Positions 8,298 through 19,184 of a DNA stretch of 64,000 nt are shown one piece after another. Location: assembly GCA_964644695.1 (NCBI GenBank), contig CAZXWN010000014.1, forward strand, positions 8,239-72,238, read 5' to 3'. Source of the DNA: CAZXWN01 sp964644695 [NCBI: uncultured bacterium]. GTDB lineage: Bacteria > UBP4 > UBA4092. Position 1 is the stretch's first letter. Each line of letters starts with the position of its first letter. The position numbers and the translations under genes were made by a program. Under the pieces are notes generated by a model. It did not search any database. It was not told the origin of the DNA and was given only the letters and a program-made list of their open reading frames with translations.

Positions 8298-10205
8298 CTA
8301 AACGCGTTCCGCTTCTTCCCCGGTTCCTTCAGAATTTGCAGATGGTATTTTATTATCCACAAAATCAGCATCTTCCGGCCCAACCACAGAACCCTTTTTC
8401 GGTGCGGTTTCCTTTTCAGGGGTTTCAGTGACCGGTTTAGTCAATTCATCGGATGTAGCGGGGGAAACATCTTCAACACCATAGGTAACTCTTAAGACTT
8501 CATCAATGGTTGTAATACCGGCTTGGATTTTAATCATGCCATCTTGCCGCATGGTCATCATCCCTTCAGCTCGGGCCAGACGAGCTAATTCAACCGTTGT
8601 TGCTTTTTGGAGAACTAACTCTCGAACGGCTTCCGTGATAATCATCAGCTCATAGATACCAATTCGGCCTTTATAACCAGTATAATTACAGTCATCACAA
8701 CCATGGCCTCGGAAATAAGTATATTGCCGAGCCTCTTCGGGATCCATACCCATTTCGCGGAATAATTCTTCATGGGGGGTATATTCTTCGCGGCAATTTG
8801 GACAAATAGTACGAACCAAACGCTGAGCAATAACACCTTCAATCGTTGAAGCAATCAAGAAGGGTTCAACATTCATATCAATTAAACGGGTTACTGTTGA
8901 AGGGGCATCATTGGTATGTAAAGTTGAAAGTACCAAGTGACCTGTCAAAGCCGCCTGAACAGAAATCTGGGCGGTCTCTTCATCACGGATTTCACCGACC
9001 ATGATAACATCCGGGTCCTGACGAAGAATAGAACGGAGGCACGATGCAAAAGTTAATCCTACTGCTTCACGGATATTAACCTGTACAACACCTTCCATTT
9101 CATATTCAACGGGGTCTTCGGTGGTAATAACTTTAAGTTCAGGGGTATAAATTTCATTTAATGCGGCATAGAGGGTGGTTGTTTTACCACAACCCGTGGG
9201 TCCTGTTACCAGGATAATTCCATTGGGTTTATCAATCAAACTCCGCATTTTCTCATTGACTTCCGGCAACAGACCAATTTGTTCCAAACCCATCATCATC
9301 ATGGATTTGTCCAAAATACGCATAACGATACTTTCACCCCATACGGTTGGAAGTGAGCTAACACGAAGATCGATTTGCCGGCCGGCAAGGTTTAACTTAA
9401 TACGACCATCCTGTGGGATTCGCCGTTCAGCGATATCCATACCTGCCATAACTTTTAAACGAGACTGAATACCAACATGGAGTTTTTGGGGAGGGGATTG
9501 AACCTCGCGTAACACACCGTCAACACGGTATCTAATACGCATCATATCTTCAAAGGGTTCAATATGCAAATCTGATGCCCGGTCTTTAATTGCCTGCAAT
9601 AACAATAAGTTCACAAATTTAATAACGGGGGCATCCGCCGCTATCTGGTCAATATTTGTTAAATCAATCTGGTCGGAATTATTTACGATATTTTCTTCGA
9701 CATTTTCTTCGTGTAAACGATCAACCATCAAATCCAGGTTTTCATCTCCGATACCATAATGCATGGCAATAGCATCTTTGATGTCACCCTCATTTGCAAT
9801 GGCACCTTTGACAGGTTTGTCAAGCATTAACCGAAGATCATCGAGAATCTTAACATTCATCGGATCAGAAAGCGCAAATAAAACAGTACCATCTTCTTCT
9901 CGTCGCAGGGGGAATATCTTATAAGTGTCACAAATATGGAAGGGGACTTCCTTAATCAGTTCGGTATCAATACTAAAATGGAGTAAATCCACATAGGGCA
10001 TACCCGTCTGTTCAGAAAGAAGTTTCAGTGTATCCAGTTCCGAAACTGAAGGAAAAGCCGTTTGAGGCATTGCTTGATTCAGAGTCTGAGCAGCCTCATC
10101 GGGTGAAAAGATCTGTTGACCGCTACCTGGCTCATTGGGTCGTGCAGCATCACCGACTGGATTTTGTTGATTGATATTTTTCAGGTTCGGATTGGTATCC
10201 GCCAT
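8298..10205 (-). CDS. GspE/PilB-type assembly ATPase
   Basis: 635 residues. An N-terminal T2SSE_N/MshEN-like domain (about 55-150, SEQTGMPYVDLLHF and FALSDPMNVKILDDLRLML) precedes the hexameric secretion ATPase. Key elements: ASDLHIEPFE near 210, Walker A GPTGCGKTT at about 335-343 (Cys replaces the usual Ser), the Asp box EDPVEYEMEGVVQ, Walker B DVIMVGEIRD near 399-408, the His box TGHLVLSTLHTND, and a four-Cys zinc site (CPNC near 468-471 and CDDC near 503-506). The charged tail after about 575 is low complexity and unusual. ATP hydrolysis powers pseudopilin or pilin polymerisation from the cytoplasm. It lies between pilT and gspF in one operon. Confidence 0.95.
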   Translation of the reverse strand: MADTNPNLKNINQQNPVGDAARPNEPGSGQQIFSPDEAAQTLNQAMPQTAFPSVSELDTLKLLSEQTGMPYVDLLHFSIDTELIKEVPFHICDTYKIFPLRREEDGTVLFALSDPMNVKILDDLRLMLDKPVKGAIANEGDIKDAIAMHYGIGDENLDLMVDRLHEENVEENIVNNSDQIDLTNIDQIAADAPVIKFVNLLLLQAIKDRASDLHIEPFEDMMRIRYRVDGVLREVQSPPQKLHVGIQSRLKVMAGMDIAERRIPQDGRIKLNLAGRQIDLRVSSLPTVWGESIVMRILDKSMMMMGLEQIGLLPEVNEKMRSLIDKPNGIILVTGPTGCGKTTTLYAALNEIYTPELKVITTEDPVEYEMEGVVQVNIREAVGLTFASCLRSILRQDPDVIMVGEIRDEETAQISVQAALTGHLVLSTLHTNDAPSTVTRLIDMNVEPFLIASTIEGVIAQRLVRTICPNCREEYTPHEELFREMGMDPEEARQYTYFRGHGCDDCNYTGYKGRIGIYELMIITEAVRELVLQKATTVELARLARAEGMMTMRQDGMIKIQAGITTIDEVLRVTYGVEDVSPATSDELTKPVTETPEKETAPKKGSVVGPEDADFVDNKIPSANSEGTGEEAERV

Positions 10206-10238
10206 CTACCAGTTCTCCTCGCTTTTCGCTCTTTCCTT

Positions 10239-11354
10239 TTATTCTTGGGTCACCACTGCAGTACCCATCAGTTTCTGCCGTGTATCTTCAGGATCCTGGG
10301 CACGTTCAAGAGCCACTTCTGCAGAAATATCACCGCGTTGGAACAAGTTAATCAGGAACTGGTCCATGGTAATCATACCCAGCTTCTGACCGGTCTGAAT
10401 TGAAGACAGAATTCGGTTTGTTTTGTGTTCACGAATCAAGTTAGCAATAGCTGGAGTATTAACTAATATTTCATAAGCAGCGACACGACCACGACCCGTA
10501 ATACGAGGACACAAGGTTTGACATAATATGGCAACAATGGACATCGAAAGCTGCATACGGATCTGTTCCTGCTGAGTTGTCGGGAAAACGTCGATAACAC
10601 GTTCCACCGTCTGAGAAGCTGAAATAGTGTGTAAGGTTGCAAAAACCAAGTGACCCGTTTCTGCAGCTGTAATAGCTGCTTCCATAGTTTCCAAGTCTCG
10701 CATTTCACCGACCAGAATAACATCCGGGTCCTGTCGTAAAGCATGTTTCAAAGCCGCCGCGAAAGACGGCGTATCTACGCCCAATTCACGGTGAGTTACG
10801 ATTCCTTTTTTATGCGGGTGATAATATTCAATTGGATCTTCAATTGTAATAATGTGTGCATATCTATTTTCATTAATCCAATCGATCATCGTTGCCAATG
10901 TCGTAGTTTTACCGGATCCAGTAGGCCCCGTAATCATGATTAGTCCACGAGGACGACATAATAATTCTTTAATAAACGCGGCAGGCAACCCTAATTGATC
11001 AAAGGTTAATATTTTGTAGGGGATCAAACGGAGAACAATACCAATTTCTCCACGGGCACGGAAAGCACTAACACGGAAACGAGCAATATCTAGAAATGAA
11101 AATCCAAAGTCGGCGCAACCAGCTTCCATAATTGCCTGTTGATGCCGAGTGGGTGTAATTTCTTCCATCAGACGCTCAGTATCTTTTGGCGTAAGAACCT
11201 GCATACCAACTTTTTCTAATCGACCATCCATTCGAAGAGTTGGAGGGCGACCTACTGATATATGAATATCTGATGCATTTTTTTCCACGCAAAGTTTCAT
11301 CATATCTTGCATGGTTATATTTTCGCCTGGAGCTCGGGGTGACTCAATTGCCAT
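10239..11354 (-). CDS. pilT: PilT-type retraction ATPase
   Basis: 371 residues, the usual PilT size. It starts with a PilT-type N-domain (DMMKLCVEKNASDIHISVG). Walker A is GPTGSGKTT at about 143-151, the Asp box is IEDPIEYYHPHKKG, Walker B is DVILVGEMRD near 211-220 and the His box is GHLVFATLHT. PAIANLIREHKT near 301-312 is the C-terminal AIRNLIRE box that separates PilT from PilB. There is no tetracysteine zinc site, also as in PilT. The family disassembles type IV pili. Its presence means the system can retract, so it is probably a true pilus or a mixed pilus/secretion system and not a plain T2SS. It lies 59 nt after the first pilB-like gene. Confidence 0.95.
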   Translation of the reverse strand: MAIESPRAPGENITMQDMMKLCVEKNASDIHISVGRPPTLRMDGRLEKVGMQVLTPKDTERLMEEITPTRHQQAIMEAGCADFGFSFLDIARFRVSAFRARGEIGIVLRLIPYKILTFDQLGLPAAFIKELLCRPRGLIMITGPTGSGKTTTLATMIDWINENRYAHIITIEDPIEYYHPHKKGIVTHRELGVDTPSFAAALKHALRQDPDVILVGEMRDLETMEAAITAAETGHLVFATLHTISASQTVERVIDVFPTTQQEQIRMQLSMSIVAILCQTLCPRITGRGRVAAYEILVNTPAIANLIREHKTNRILSSIQTGQKLGMITMDQFLINLFQRGDISAEVALERAQDPEDTRQKLMGTAVVTQE

Positions 11355-11413
11355 AACTGTCCTCTTTGATATCGTTACTATTTCTCAATAAACCAAGAAA
11401 TAATCTATTTAGT

Positions 11414-13144
11414 TTAATCAGAATCCATCTGAGTAATCCGCATAATTTCTTCAACCGTGGTTTCACCAAGCACGGCTTTTTCGAAACCATCTTCTCTCAA
11501 AGTTCTCATTCCATATTGGCGAGCAACCTTTTTAATACGCATTGCAGGCTCACGATTTAAAACCATACTTCGTATCTGTTCATTCAATACCAGCATTTCA
11601 TGAATAGCTGTTCGGCCTTTATAACCAGAGAAACTACACTTTTCACATCCATGCCCACGAGTTAATTGCAATCCAACAACCTGTTCTGCGGGCAAGGCTA
11701 GCAAATCAAGTTCTTCTTGTGTAGGGGTGTATTTTTCTTTACATGCACTACAAACTCGTCGGACCAAACGCTGGGCCACAACACACTGTACAGAAGATGC
11801 CACAAGGAAGGGTTTAATACCCATATCAATCAAACGTACCGTAGCTGAAGCAGCATCATTAGTGTGAAGAGTAGAAAAAACCAAGTGACCGGTCAATGCA
11901 GCACGAACTGCAATTTCAGCGGTTTCCGTATCACGAATTTCACCAACCAGAATAACATCTGGAGACTGACGCAACATAGCACGCAACCCAATCGAGAAGG
12001 TCAAACCTACTTCCGTATTTACCTGTACCTGATTTATACCTTTAACCATATATTCAACAGGGTTTTCAACGGTAATAAGTTTCTTATCCGGGGTATTGAT
12101 AGCCGAAAGAGCCGCATACAACGTCGTTGATTTACCAGACCCAGTAGGTCCAGTCATCAACAAAACACCATTGGGCTTTTTAATCTGCTGTTCAAACAGT
12201 TTAATGTGATAGGGAGAAAAACCAACATCTTCAAGACCATACATAACAGAGGTCTGGTCCAAAATACGCATAACAAAGCTTTCACCATATAATGCTGGCA
12301 AAGCAGATACACGAACATCCAGTTTTCTACCATCAATATCAAGTTTAATACGGCCATCCTGAGGAATTCGACGCTCGGCCATATCCATACCACTCATTAG
12401 TTTTAACCGAGACAGAATGGCATTCTGGGCGCGTTTAGGAGGCGGCGCCATTTCATGACAGACACCGTCAATACGAAACCGTACTTTTAGCTGCCGAGCA
12501 AAGGGCTCGACATGAATATCTGACGCTCTATCATGAATGGCTTGTCGGAACATGATATTAACAAATTTAACGATAGAAGCATCATCGGCTGTTACATCTT
12601 CTTTATCTATCTTCTTCAAATCCATGCCATCAAGGCTTTCATCGAGTTTCAGCTCCTGCTGTTCCTCGATGAATTTTTCTACCATCTGTTCAACAATATG
12701 GCTTTCATAATACTTTTTGATAGCTCGATCTATGGCGTCTTCTTTAGCAATAACCAGTTGAAGATCCATATTTAGTATTATTTTCAAATCATCTTGTGTC
12801 TGTAAATTATATGGGTCAGAAATGGCAAGAGTAATGGTATTAGTATCTTTATTTAGTTTGAGTGGAAATACCCGGTAATATTTAACTATTTTTTCGGATA
12901 ACAATTCTTTTTGAGAAGGATCAAACTTCATCTGATCCAAATCAATTATTTCCATACCCATCTGTTCTGCAGTGGCCTTAATAATATCGTCTTCAGATAC
13001 TTGGCCTGTTTGAATCAGGGTATCACGCAATGATTGGCCAGCTTCATCAGCGACCAACATTGCTTTGTTCAGAGTATCAGGAGAAACCAGTTGGGCTTCT
13101 TCTAATGCCCGAACAAGACCATCTTTATTGTTATCTGCAGGCAT
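11414..13144 (-). CDS. second PilB/GspE-type assembly ATPase
   Basis: 576 residues. An MshEN/T2SSE_N domain (about 1-150, with MGMEIIDLDQMKFDP and LAISDPYNLQTQDDL) leads to the ATPase core: Walker A GPTGSGKST near 332-340, Asp box ENPVEYMVKGINQVQ, Walker B DVILVGEIRD near 396-405, His box TGHLVFSTLHTND, and zinc cysteines CSAC near 465-468 and CEKC near 500-503. It is a diverged paralog of the 8.3-kb ATPase with different linkers. It is the first gene of the motor operon, behind promoter 13207-13235. The start region has only a G-run about 8 nt upstream. MshEN domains bind c-di-GMP in MshE, but the key residues cannot be judged by eye. Confidence 0.95.
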   Translation of the reverse strand: MPADNNKDGLVRALEEAQLVSPDTLNKAMLVADEAGQSLRDTLIQTGQVSEDDIIKATAEQMGMEIIDLDQMKFDPSQKELLSEKIVKYYRVFPLKLNKDTNTITLAISDPYNLQTQDDLKIILNMDLQLVIAKEDAIDRAIKKYYESHIVEQMVEKFIEEQQELKLDESLDGMDLKKIDKEDVTADDASIVKFVNIMFRQAIHDRASDIHVEPFARQLKVRFRIDGVCHEMAPPPKRAQNAILSRLKLMSGMDMAERRIPQDGRIKLDIDGRKLDVRVSALPALYGESFVMRILDQTSVMYGLEDVGFSPYHIKLFEQQIKKPNGVLLMTGPTGSGKSTTLYAALSAINTPDKKLITVENPVEYMVKGINQVQVNTEVGLTFSIGLRAMLRQSPDVILVGEIRDTETAEIAVRAALTGHLVFSTLHTNDAASATVRLIDMGIKPFLVASSVQCVVAQRLVRRVCSACKEKYTPTQEELDLLALPAEQVVGLQLTRGHGCEKCSFSGYKGRTAIHEMLVLNEQIRSMVLNREPAMRIKKVARQYGMRTLREDGFEKAVLGETTVEEIMRITQMDSD

Positions 13145-13206
13145 TAAGGGAACCCCCGCTATGGATAATACCGACTATTTGCATATTTATCTTTACGCTT
13201 GCTATA

Positions 13207-13235
13207 AGTCTATCCCTGCCCCCTTAGCCTGTCAA
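13207..13235 (-). promoter_or_regulatory. sigma70-like promoter of the motor operon
   Basis: TTGACA (13235-13230), a 17-bp spacer and TAGACT (13212-13207) on the minus strand, about 62 nt before the second pilB start. This is one of the best promoter matches in the window. Confidence 0.7.
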
Positions 13236-13418
13236 GAAATTAGTAGGAACAGGTTAGCCTTATATAACAAGCATCCTTTTACAGATCACCACATTAATTA
13301 GTATTTTAGTTTCACCCGACCTCGATTGGAATAATGCTCTACCGGGTTTTCTATATTGTTAATATTTTATCAACCTTTTCAATAAAATGGCCAAGTTTTT
13401 ACTTTTACAAATTATAAT

Positions 13419-16151
13419 TTAGTGAAACAACTTTAACCTGAGTGAATTAAGTACAACGGAAATAGATGAAAAAGCCATTGCAACAGCCGCAAACATTGGA
13501 TTAAGAACATTCATAGCCGCCATTGGCAAACAAATAATGTTATAGATGAAAGCCCAGAACAAATTCAAGCGAATAGTCCAAATAACCTGTCGAGACAAAG
13601 AAAATGCTTTAGGAATAGTCTCTAAAGTGTCGCGAACCAGGGTAATATCCGCTGTTTCCATCGCAATATCTGTTCCCGAACCCATTGCAATGCTAACATC
13701 AGCACAAGCTAGGGCTGGTGCATCGTTAATTCCATCACCCACCATAGCAACGTTTCGCCCCTCCTGTTGTAACCGCTTGATTTCATCTGATTTATGGACA
13801 GGTAATAGTTCATACAATACTCTAGAGATACCCAGTTGTGAAGCAATAGCCTGAGCAGAGACTTTGTTATCTCCTGTTAAGAGGATAACTTCCTTGCCCA
13901 TGGATTTTAAAACATTAATAGCTTCTACAGCATCATCTTTTATTGTGTCTGCCACAGCAATGAGTCCAGCCGGCAAACGATTTACACTCACAAAAAGCAC
14001 GGTTTTACTTTCTTTCGCCAAGGGTTCAGCTAAGACTTCAAGGTTTATCAGGTCAATATTTGATCCTTTAAGGAAAAGAGCATTCCCAATCATTATCATT
14101 TGCCCTTTCAAAACCGCCTTAATGCCCTGACCTGGCACCACAGAAACAGAGTCTGGTGTACTTAACCTAAGGCCCTCATCCATGGCGGCAGATACTATAG
14201 AATCCCCAATAGGATGTTCTGACATACGCTCCACAGAAGCAACTAATTGAAGAAGTTGATTTTTATCCATACAAGCCAAGGGGATAACATCTGTCACATT
14301 AGGCTTGCCACGGGTCAAAGTACCTGTTTTATCAAAAATAACCGTATCCACCTTGTACAATTTTTCAAGACTGGTTACATTTTTTATCAGAATGCCCATG
14401 GATGCACCTTGCCCTGTGCCAACCATTATAGCCGTCGGCGTAGCAAGTCCTAATGAACAAGGGCATGCGACAATTAGCACAGTCACAAAAGCTGACAGCG
14501 CCTTTGTATATTGTGGAGTTGCCGGCAACCATATCCAGGCAATCAATGAAAGGAAAGCTATACCCACAACAATCGGAACAAAAATACCGGCCAATTTATC
14601 AGCCAACCTTTGTATGGGAGCCTTTGTACTTTGCGCTTTCTCAACTAATTCAATAATTTTAGCCAGGATAGTTTCATTACCCACACGAACAGCCTGAATG
14701 GTTAATACTCCAGTTTTATTGACAGTTCCAGAGGATACATCGCACCCCAATACTTTTTCAACAGGCAAAGCTTCGCCTGTCAGCATGGATTCATCTACTG
14801 TAGACGAACCCCTTTTTACAATCCCATCAACGGGGATGCGTTCTCCAACACGAACAAGAACGATATCACCAGAAACCAAATCTTCGACAGGAACATCTAC
14901 TTCCTGCCCAGCACGAACAACTCTTGCTATTCTAGGCTGCAAGCCCATTAACAGTCGTATTTGCGATGAAGTTTTTTCTTTCGCCCGATGCTCCAGATAT
15001 CGGCCTAATGTAATAAAAATAATAATCATCACTGTCGTATCAAAAAATACATTAGAACTATCAATACCTATGGAAGCGAAATAGTTGGGGAATATTGTAA
15101 GAAGCGTACTATAAATAAAGGAGGCACCGGTACCTAAAGCAATCAGGGAGTTCATATCTAGATATCGGTGACGAAGACTTTTCCAAGCGCCTACAAAAAA
15201 ATGCCCACCCGTAAAAACAATAACCGTTAAGGATAATACTAATAAAATATAATTCAGTATATTCGATGGGATATGACTCATCCCGAACAAATGCATCTGC
15301 ATATTACCCACAATAACTGGGATACTGACAATTAAACCAAATACCAGTCGTCTTAAAAAATATTTTTGTTCTGCATAATTACCCTCTGGAAGTGGAGATC
15401 CCGAAGACTTATCCAGAATGACATGGTAATTACCAGCACCTTCAATGGCCTTAACCAGAATATTTACATCAGACAGTGCTGGGAGGTACTCAACAGTGGC
15501 TTTTCCAGTCCCCAAATTCACAGAGGCAGACAAAACATCCGGGACATTCAACAATGCTTTTTCAATATGACTGACACAAGCAGCGCAATTCATCCCTACA
15601 ACAGTCAATACTTCTTGTTTACCTGCCACATGAAAACCAAGACTCTCCACAGTATGACAAATATCACGAACTGAATATCGAGAGGGTTCCCACCTTACTG
15701 ATAATTGTGAAACTGCATAATTTACCGTTGCATTGATCACACCCGGTTCTTTTTTTAGGGTATTTTCAATCCGATTTGCACAAGATGCACAGTGCATCCC
15801 ATTTATTGTAAAAAGGCCTTCTTTATATTCTTTACCTGAATTTGATTCAATCTGTTGCGCGGACTTTCTATCTTCTATGAGATTATCTTTAATGGATTTG
15901 CTTTCTTGAGTATCGGATACTTCTGGACGGTCTGAACCTTCCAACTCAACCAGCTTCCGAATAGCGGCTTTAAGTTCTGACTGTGGATCACATGAATCAG
16001 AATGAACAAATTCCTCAGGATTCGCTGTAAATACATCCCGGCAATGTTTTCCGCAAAAATAAAACACCTGTCCCTGATGTTCTGCTTCAGGAGGCGAATT
16101 ATCCAGATTTACTTTCATACCACAAACAGGATCAACAGGATTCTGTTGCAT
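13419..16151 (-). CDS. copA: copper-type P1B ATPase with YHS and two HMA domains
   Basis: 910 residues. An N-terminal YHS domain (about 6-52, DPVCGMKV then [10 protein letters not shown]) is followed by two heavy-metal-associated domains with GMHCASC (about 118-124) and GMNCAAC (about 186-192). The pump has the CPC metal motif (ACPCSLG near 562-568), phosphorylation site DKTGT near 607-611, the SEHP motif near 644-647, GDGIND near 805-810, and a C-terminal MxxSS-type segment ([16 protein letters not shown]). Together these define a Cu(I)-exporting P1B-1 ATPase in the inner membrane. ATG 16151 has a GAGGT site 5 nt upstream; an upstream in-frame TTG overlaps that site and is unlikely. No chaperone or regulator gene is adjacent. 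Copper specificity is inferred from the CPC and MxxSS motifs. Confidence 0.93.
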   Translation of the reverse strand: MQQNPVDPVCGMKVNLDNSPPEAEHQGQVFYFCGKHCRDVFTANPEEFVHSDSCDPQSELKAAIRKLVELEGSDRPEVSDTQESKSIKDNLIEDRKSAQQIESNSGKEYKEGLFTINGMHCASCANRIENTLKKEPGVINATVNYAVSQLSVRWEPSRYSVRDICHTVESLGFHVAGKQEVLTVVGMNCAACVSHIEKALLNVPDVLSASVNLGTGKATVEYLPALSDVNILVKAIEGAGNYHVILDKSSGSPLPEGNYAEQKYFLRRLVFGLIVSIPVIVGNMQMHLFGMSHIPSNILNYILLVLSLTVIVFTGGHFFVGAWKSLRHRYLDMNSLIALGTGASFIYSTLLTIFPNYFASIGIDSSNVFFDTTVMIIIFITLGRYLEHRAKEKTSSQIRLLMGLQPRIARVVRAGQEVDVPVEDLVSGDIVLVRVGERIPVDGIVKRGSSTVDESMLTGEALPVEKVLGCDVSSGTVNKTGVLTIQAVRVGNETILAKIIELVEKAQSTKAPIQRLADKLAGIFVPIVVGIAFLSLIAWIWLPATPQYTKALSAFVTVLIVACPCSLGLATPTAIMVGTGQGASMGILIKNVTSLEKLYKVDTVIFDKTGTLTRGKPNVTDVIPLACMDKNQLLQLVASVERMSEHPIGDSIVSAAMDEGLRLSTPDSVSVVPGQGIKAVLKGQMIMIGNALFLKGSNIDLINLEVLAEPLAKESKTVLFVSVNRLPAGLIAVADTIKDDAVEAINVLKSMGKEVILLTGDNKVSAQAIASQLGISRVLYELLPVHKSDEIKRLQQEGRNVAMVGDGINDAPALACADVSIAMGSGTDIAMETADITLVRDTLETIPKAFSLSRQVIWTIRLNLFWAFIYNIICLPMAAMNVLNPMFAAVAMAFSSISVVLNSLRLKLFH

Positions 16152-16175
16152 AAAACACCTCAATCAATCTACCTC

Positions 16176-16187
16176 ATTATAACGGAT
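16176..16187 (-). promoter_or_regulatory. copA -10 element
   Basis: The minus strand reads ATCCGTTATAAT, with the consensus -10 TATAAT at 16181-16176, 24 nt before the copA ATG. No clear -35 lies 16-18 bp upstream. The same 12 bases occur at the aconitase -10. Confidence 0.45.
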
Positions 16188-16220
16188 AGTGCTTGGGGTT
16201 AAAGGTATGCTTCATATGAG

Positions 16221-19133
16221 TTATTGATACAAAGGATAATAATTATCCAGAGTAAACGTACCCGTAGCATTGTTGGATACCAGTATCTGACCATACAAAT
16301 ACGGCTGATTTGCCTGATGGTAGAAAGCCACATTACCAGAATCAGAAGCAGGATTTATTTGATACGAAGCGATACCCGATAATTCGCTAAAGCTTGTACT
16401 CCCTGAGGATGGGGCGCCAAAATCCACCATAATCAGGAAGAAGTTATTCATCACTCCTGAATAACTGGCTTTTCCTGCAAATCCTGCCGTTTTTCCCACA
16501 GAAACAGGAATAGTGTATGTGCTCGTCGGACCATTAGACATCGTCAGTTTAATACCCTGGTTTCCAGAAAAATCCCCTTGGAAATATCCGTTTTGTATTG
16601 ACCAGGGAACTATGGCCATGCCCGACGCAGTAGGTTCGACAGCCCAGTAAGTCGTATCTGAAACGGGGCTGAAATCACCTCCAGGGAAAGTACCCTGGCT
16701 CAAGGAAGGAGGATTTTCCTGGGTAATTCGGACATAATCCAGATATAAACTACTCGACCCACTGGAGTTTTGGAAAACCAATTGTGGATACATATTCGTA
16801 GTACCACCATTGCCCCGGAAATAGAAGGTCATTGTTGTCCATGTAGAAGGAACTGCCATTAAAACCTGAGTCCCTAACTCAAAAGCACTCGGTGGAACAC
16901 CTTGGAATCCATAAAGTGCAGCCACCAGATTATTGGGAGATGTGCTGCCACAAACCCGTATTTCATATTTATACCAGGCCTTCGGGGTAGCGTTTAACCA
17001 CTGGTTTACATTCAAAGTTAATTTGATACCCTGAGTGCCACTGGTGAAATTGTATGTAGCCAATCCTGTTGCACCACTATATACAGAGGTCCAGCTTCGC
17101 GCAGGAAGACTGGCTTTCCCATCAACTAATTCTTCAGCAAAGAGCGAGGTATCTGAAGCAACCGCATAATTGCAGTAGAACAATGAGGGAATTACATGGA
17201 TATATTGGTTTTTTGTTACCGTCGCAGCGCCATAGGATAAATTTACGATTTGCTGCACAGTGAACCAGGATTCTGTTGTTACTGAATACACATATACGGG
17301 GTTCTTCGCTGTACTGGTGCCCCCATTCCCAAAGTTCCACGACCAGGATTGCCCATCGGTGGACTGGTCATAGAAATTCACTATCAGAGGAGAGTATCCG
17401 CTGACAGGGGATGCCGTAAATGAAGCGCCCGGAAGACCCTTAAAAACACGGACTTCATCCAGATAAACAGTTCCTGCACCCGTTAAGGTCAATTGGACAT
17501 CACGGTATCCGGCAGAGTTACTGCCAAAAGTGTTCGTTATATAGTAATGTTTCCACGTACCACCCGCCGGGACGTTAACGTTAGTTGAGCCCTTTGTATT
17601 GGGTGAATAGGACCCGACCCACCCCAAATTACAGGAGGAATTACTGAACCCATTTTGATAGGCCCATGCGGACAGAGTCCATGTATCCCCTAGAGCGACT
17701 CTTCCATCCGTCTGATAAAAAGAAAGTCCAGTTCCGCCCGATTGAGTCAGAGATAAGGCGCTGCTGCCTGATTGTGGAGTAGGTTTACCCACAGAGAGAT
17801 TTGATGAACTGTATTCCCAGTTCACCCAATTTGAGCGAGTGTTTTCAAACTCACCATTTTTTATTCCCTGAGGATCACTGGTGATATTCCAGAATTTTGT
17901 TGACAGCATATCCCAGTTATCATTACGAGGATAATCATAGGAGTGGGCCCAATACCCTACCCCTCCAATGCCCAGGTTATTGATTAAATCATATTTATAT
18001 CCCAGGGATTCGGCACTTTCCTGCCAAATCTGACGGTAGGTCGTTGGGGTATCTTGATAATAATACCAGGGTGTTTGTGATGCTGTATCCCAGGCATTCG
18101 TCGTGGTATTGGCGACATAAAAAATGTTGCTGATAACAGAGGTATAACTACCACTTATGACTGAAGCGTGAGCCGAGGCTGAATTAGTGCGCCAGGATAA
18201 TCCATATAACGGGAACCCCATCACCAGCTTAGATTTATTAACACCCGCCGGTTGTATATATGAATTTATTTTGCTCAACAATGAACAACTGGAAGAATAA
18301 TATCCGCCTCGAGATAAGGGGGCATTCGGACCCGTTGAGCCGCTTCCGGAATAATAGAAGTTGTACCACATGACAAAAACCACATCCAGATTATTCGTCA
18401 GCACATTGTAATCATAATTTGAATTTAACGGCTCTGTGGCAATGGCTGACTGATAACTGGCACCTATCGTCTTCATCGTAGAAGCCACTGAAATCATATA
18501 ACTGCTTAATCGAGCCTTATTCGCTGAGCTGGCAGTCATCCCTTCCAAATCCAGAGAAACACCATCAAACCCATATTTGATGACAACAGCTTTCATGGCC
18601 GTTAATGAAGTATAGGTGGCCGTTGGGTCACTAAGTAACACTTCCGGTTCATTAGCTCCATTATCAAAACAGGTCAAACTTAAAATAGCTTTCACATTAT
18701 TTTGATGTGCTTTTTGAATAAGGTATTGTGTATTATTACTTCCCACACTACCCAAAGTGAGCTTACCTGTCGTCTGAATACCTACGGAATGCCAACACAC
18801 ATGGGTCAAATATTTCCACTGTAACCAGTTGACTTTGGCTGTAGTACATTCCCAGGAAGGAATATAGCTAAAGACAATCCGACCTAGAGATGCTGCCTGA
18901 TTCGAGGAAATCTTCGCTGACTGCAGGGCCTGAGTTTTGGCAAATTCATCCTTAATGACCCAGTCAGGAACTGGTTCCGGGACGATATCCCCAAACTCCT
19001 GGGTTTGTAATTGATGAATCCCCGGACGGGAACTAACATACTCAATAGATTCATCGGCCCAATTTTCAGAACTCCAACTGACAGAAATCAGGCACAAAAA
19101 TATTATCAACAAGCTGAATAATCGTTCTCTCAT
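16221..19133 (-). CDS. secreted GH18-family glycosidase with PKD and carbohydrate-binding-like modules
   Basis: 970 residues. Signal peptide at about 1-21. Residues about 85-425 are a GH18 TIM barrel: VFSYIPSWEC strand, DGVSLDLE at 190-197 with catalytic Glu197 and Asp195, MWYNFYY as the substrate-binding MxYD equivalent, LVMGFPLYGLSWR, and GVGYWAHSYD at the barrel end. Ser193 replaces one Asp of the usual DxxDxDxE. Residues about 430-570 and 650-780 look like CBM4/9-type jelly rolls (each starts with a D/N-rich strand and has VYLDEVRV or LYLDYVRI). A PKD domain lies at about 572-650 (GYSPLIVNFYDQSTDG, WSWNFGNG). A last beta module follows. It probably hydrolyses chitin or peptidoglycan-like beta-1,4-GlcNAc polymers outside the cell. 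It may be cargo of the secretion system. Confidence 0.85.
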   Translation of the reverse strand: MRERLFSLLIIFLCLISVSWSSENWADESIEYVSSRPGIHQLQTQEFGDIVPEPVPDWVIKDEFAKTQALQSAKISSNQAASLGRIVFSYIPSWECTTAKVNWLQWKYLTHVCWHSVGIQTTGKLTLGSVGSNNTQYLIQKAHQNNVKAILSLTCFDNGANEPEVLLSDPTATYTSLTAMKAVVIKYGFDGVSLDLEGMTASSANKARLSSYMISVASTMKTIGASYQSAIATEPLNSNYDYNVLTNNLDVVFVMWYNFYYSGSGSTGPNAPLSRGGYYSSSCSLLSKINSYIQPAGVNKSKLVMGFPLYGLSWRTNSASAHASVISGSYTSVISNIFYVANTTTNAWDTASQTPWYYYQDTPTTYRQIWQESAESLGYKYDLINNLGIGGVGYWAHSYDYPRNDNWDMLSTKFWNITSDPQGIKNGEFENTRSNWVNWEYSSSNLSVGKPTPQSGSSALSLTQSGGTGLSFYQTDGRVALGDTWTLSAWAYQNGFSNSSCNLGWVGSYSPNTKGSTNVNVPAGGTWKHYYITNTFGSNSAGYRDVQLTLTGAGTVYLDEVRVFKGLPGASFTASPVSGYSPLIVNFYDQSTDGQSWSWNFGNGGTSTAKNPVYVYSVTTESWFTVQQIVNLSYGAATVTKNQYIHVIPSLFYCNYAVASDTSLFAEELVDGKASLPARSWTSVYSGATGLATYNFTSGTQGIKLTLNVNQWLNATPKAWYKYEIRVCGSTSPNNLVAALYGFQGVPPSAFELGTQVLMAVPSTWTTMTFYFRGNGGTTNMYPQLVFQNSSGSSSLYLDYVRITQENPPSLSQGTFPGGDFSPVSDTTYWAVEPTASGMAIVPWSIQNGYFQGDFSGNQGIKLTMSNGPTSTYTIPVSVGKTAGFAGKASYSGVMNNFFLIMVDFGAPSSGSTSFSELSGIASYQINPASDSGNVAFYHQANQPYLYGQILVSNNATGTFTLDNYYPLYQ

Positions 19134-19184
19134 GTTTCCACCATATAATTTAAGTTTATCTCATTTGTCAGATATTACTGGCTT

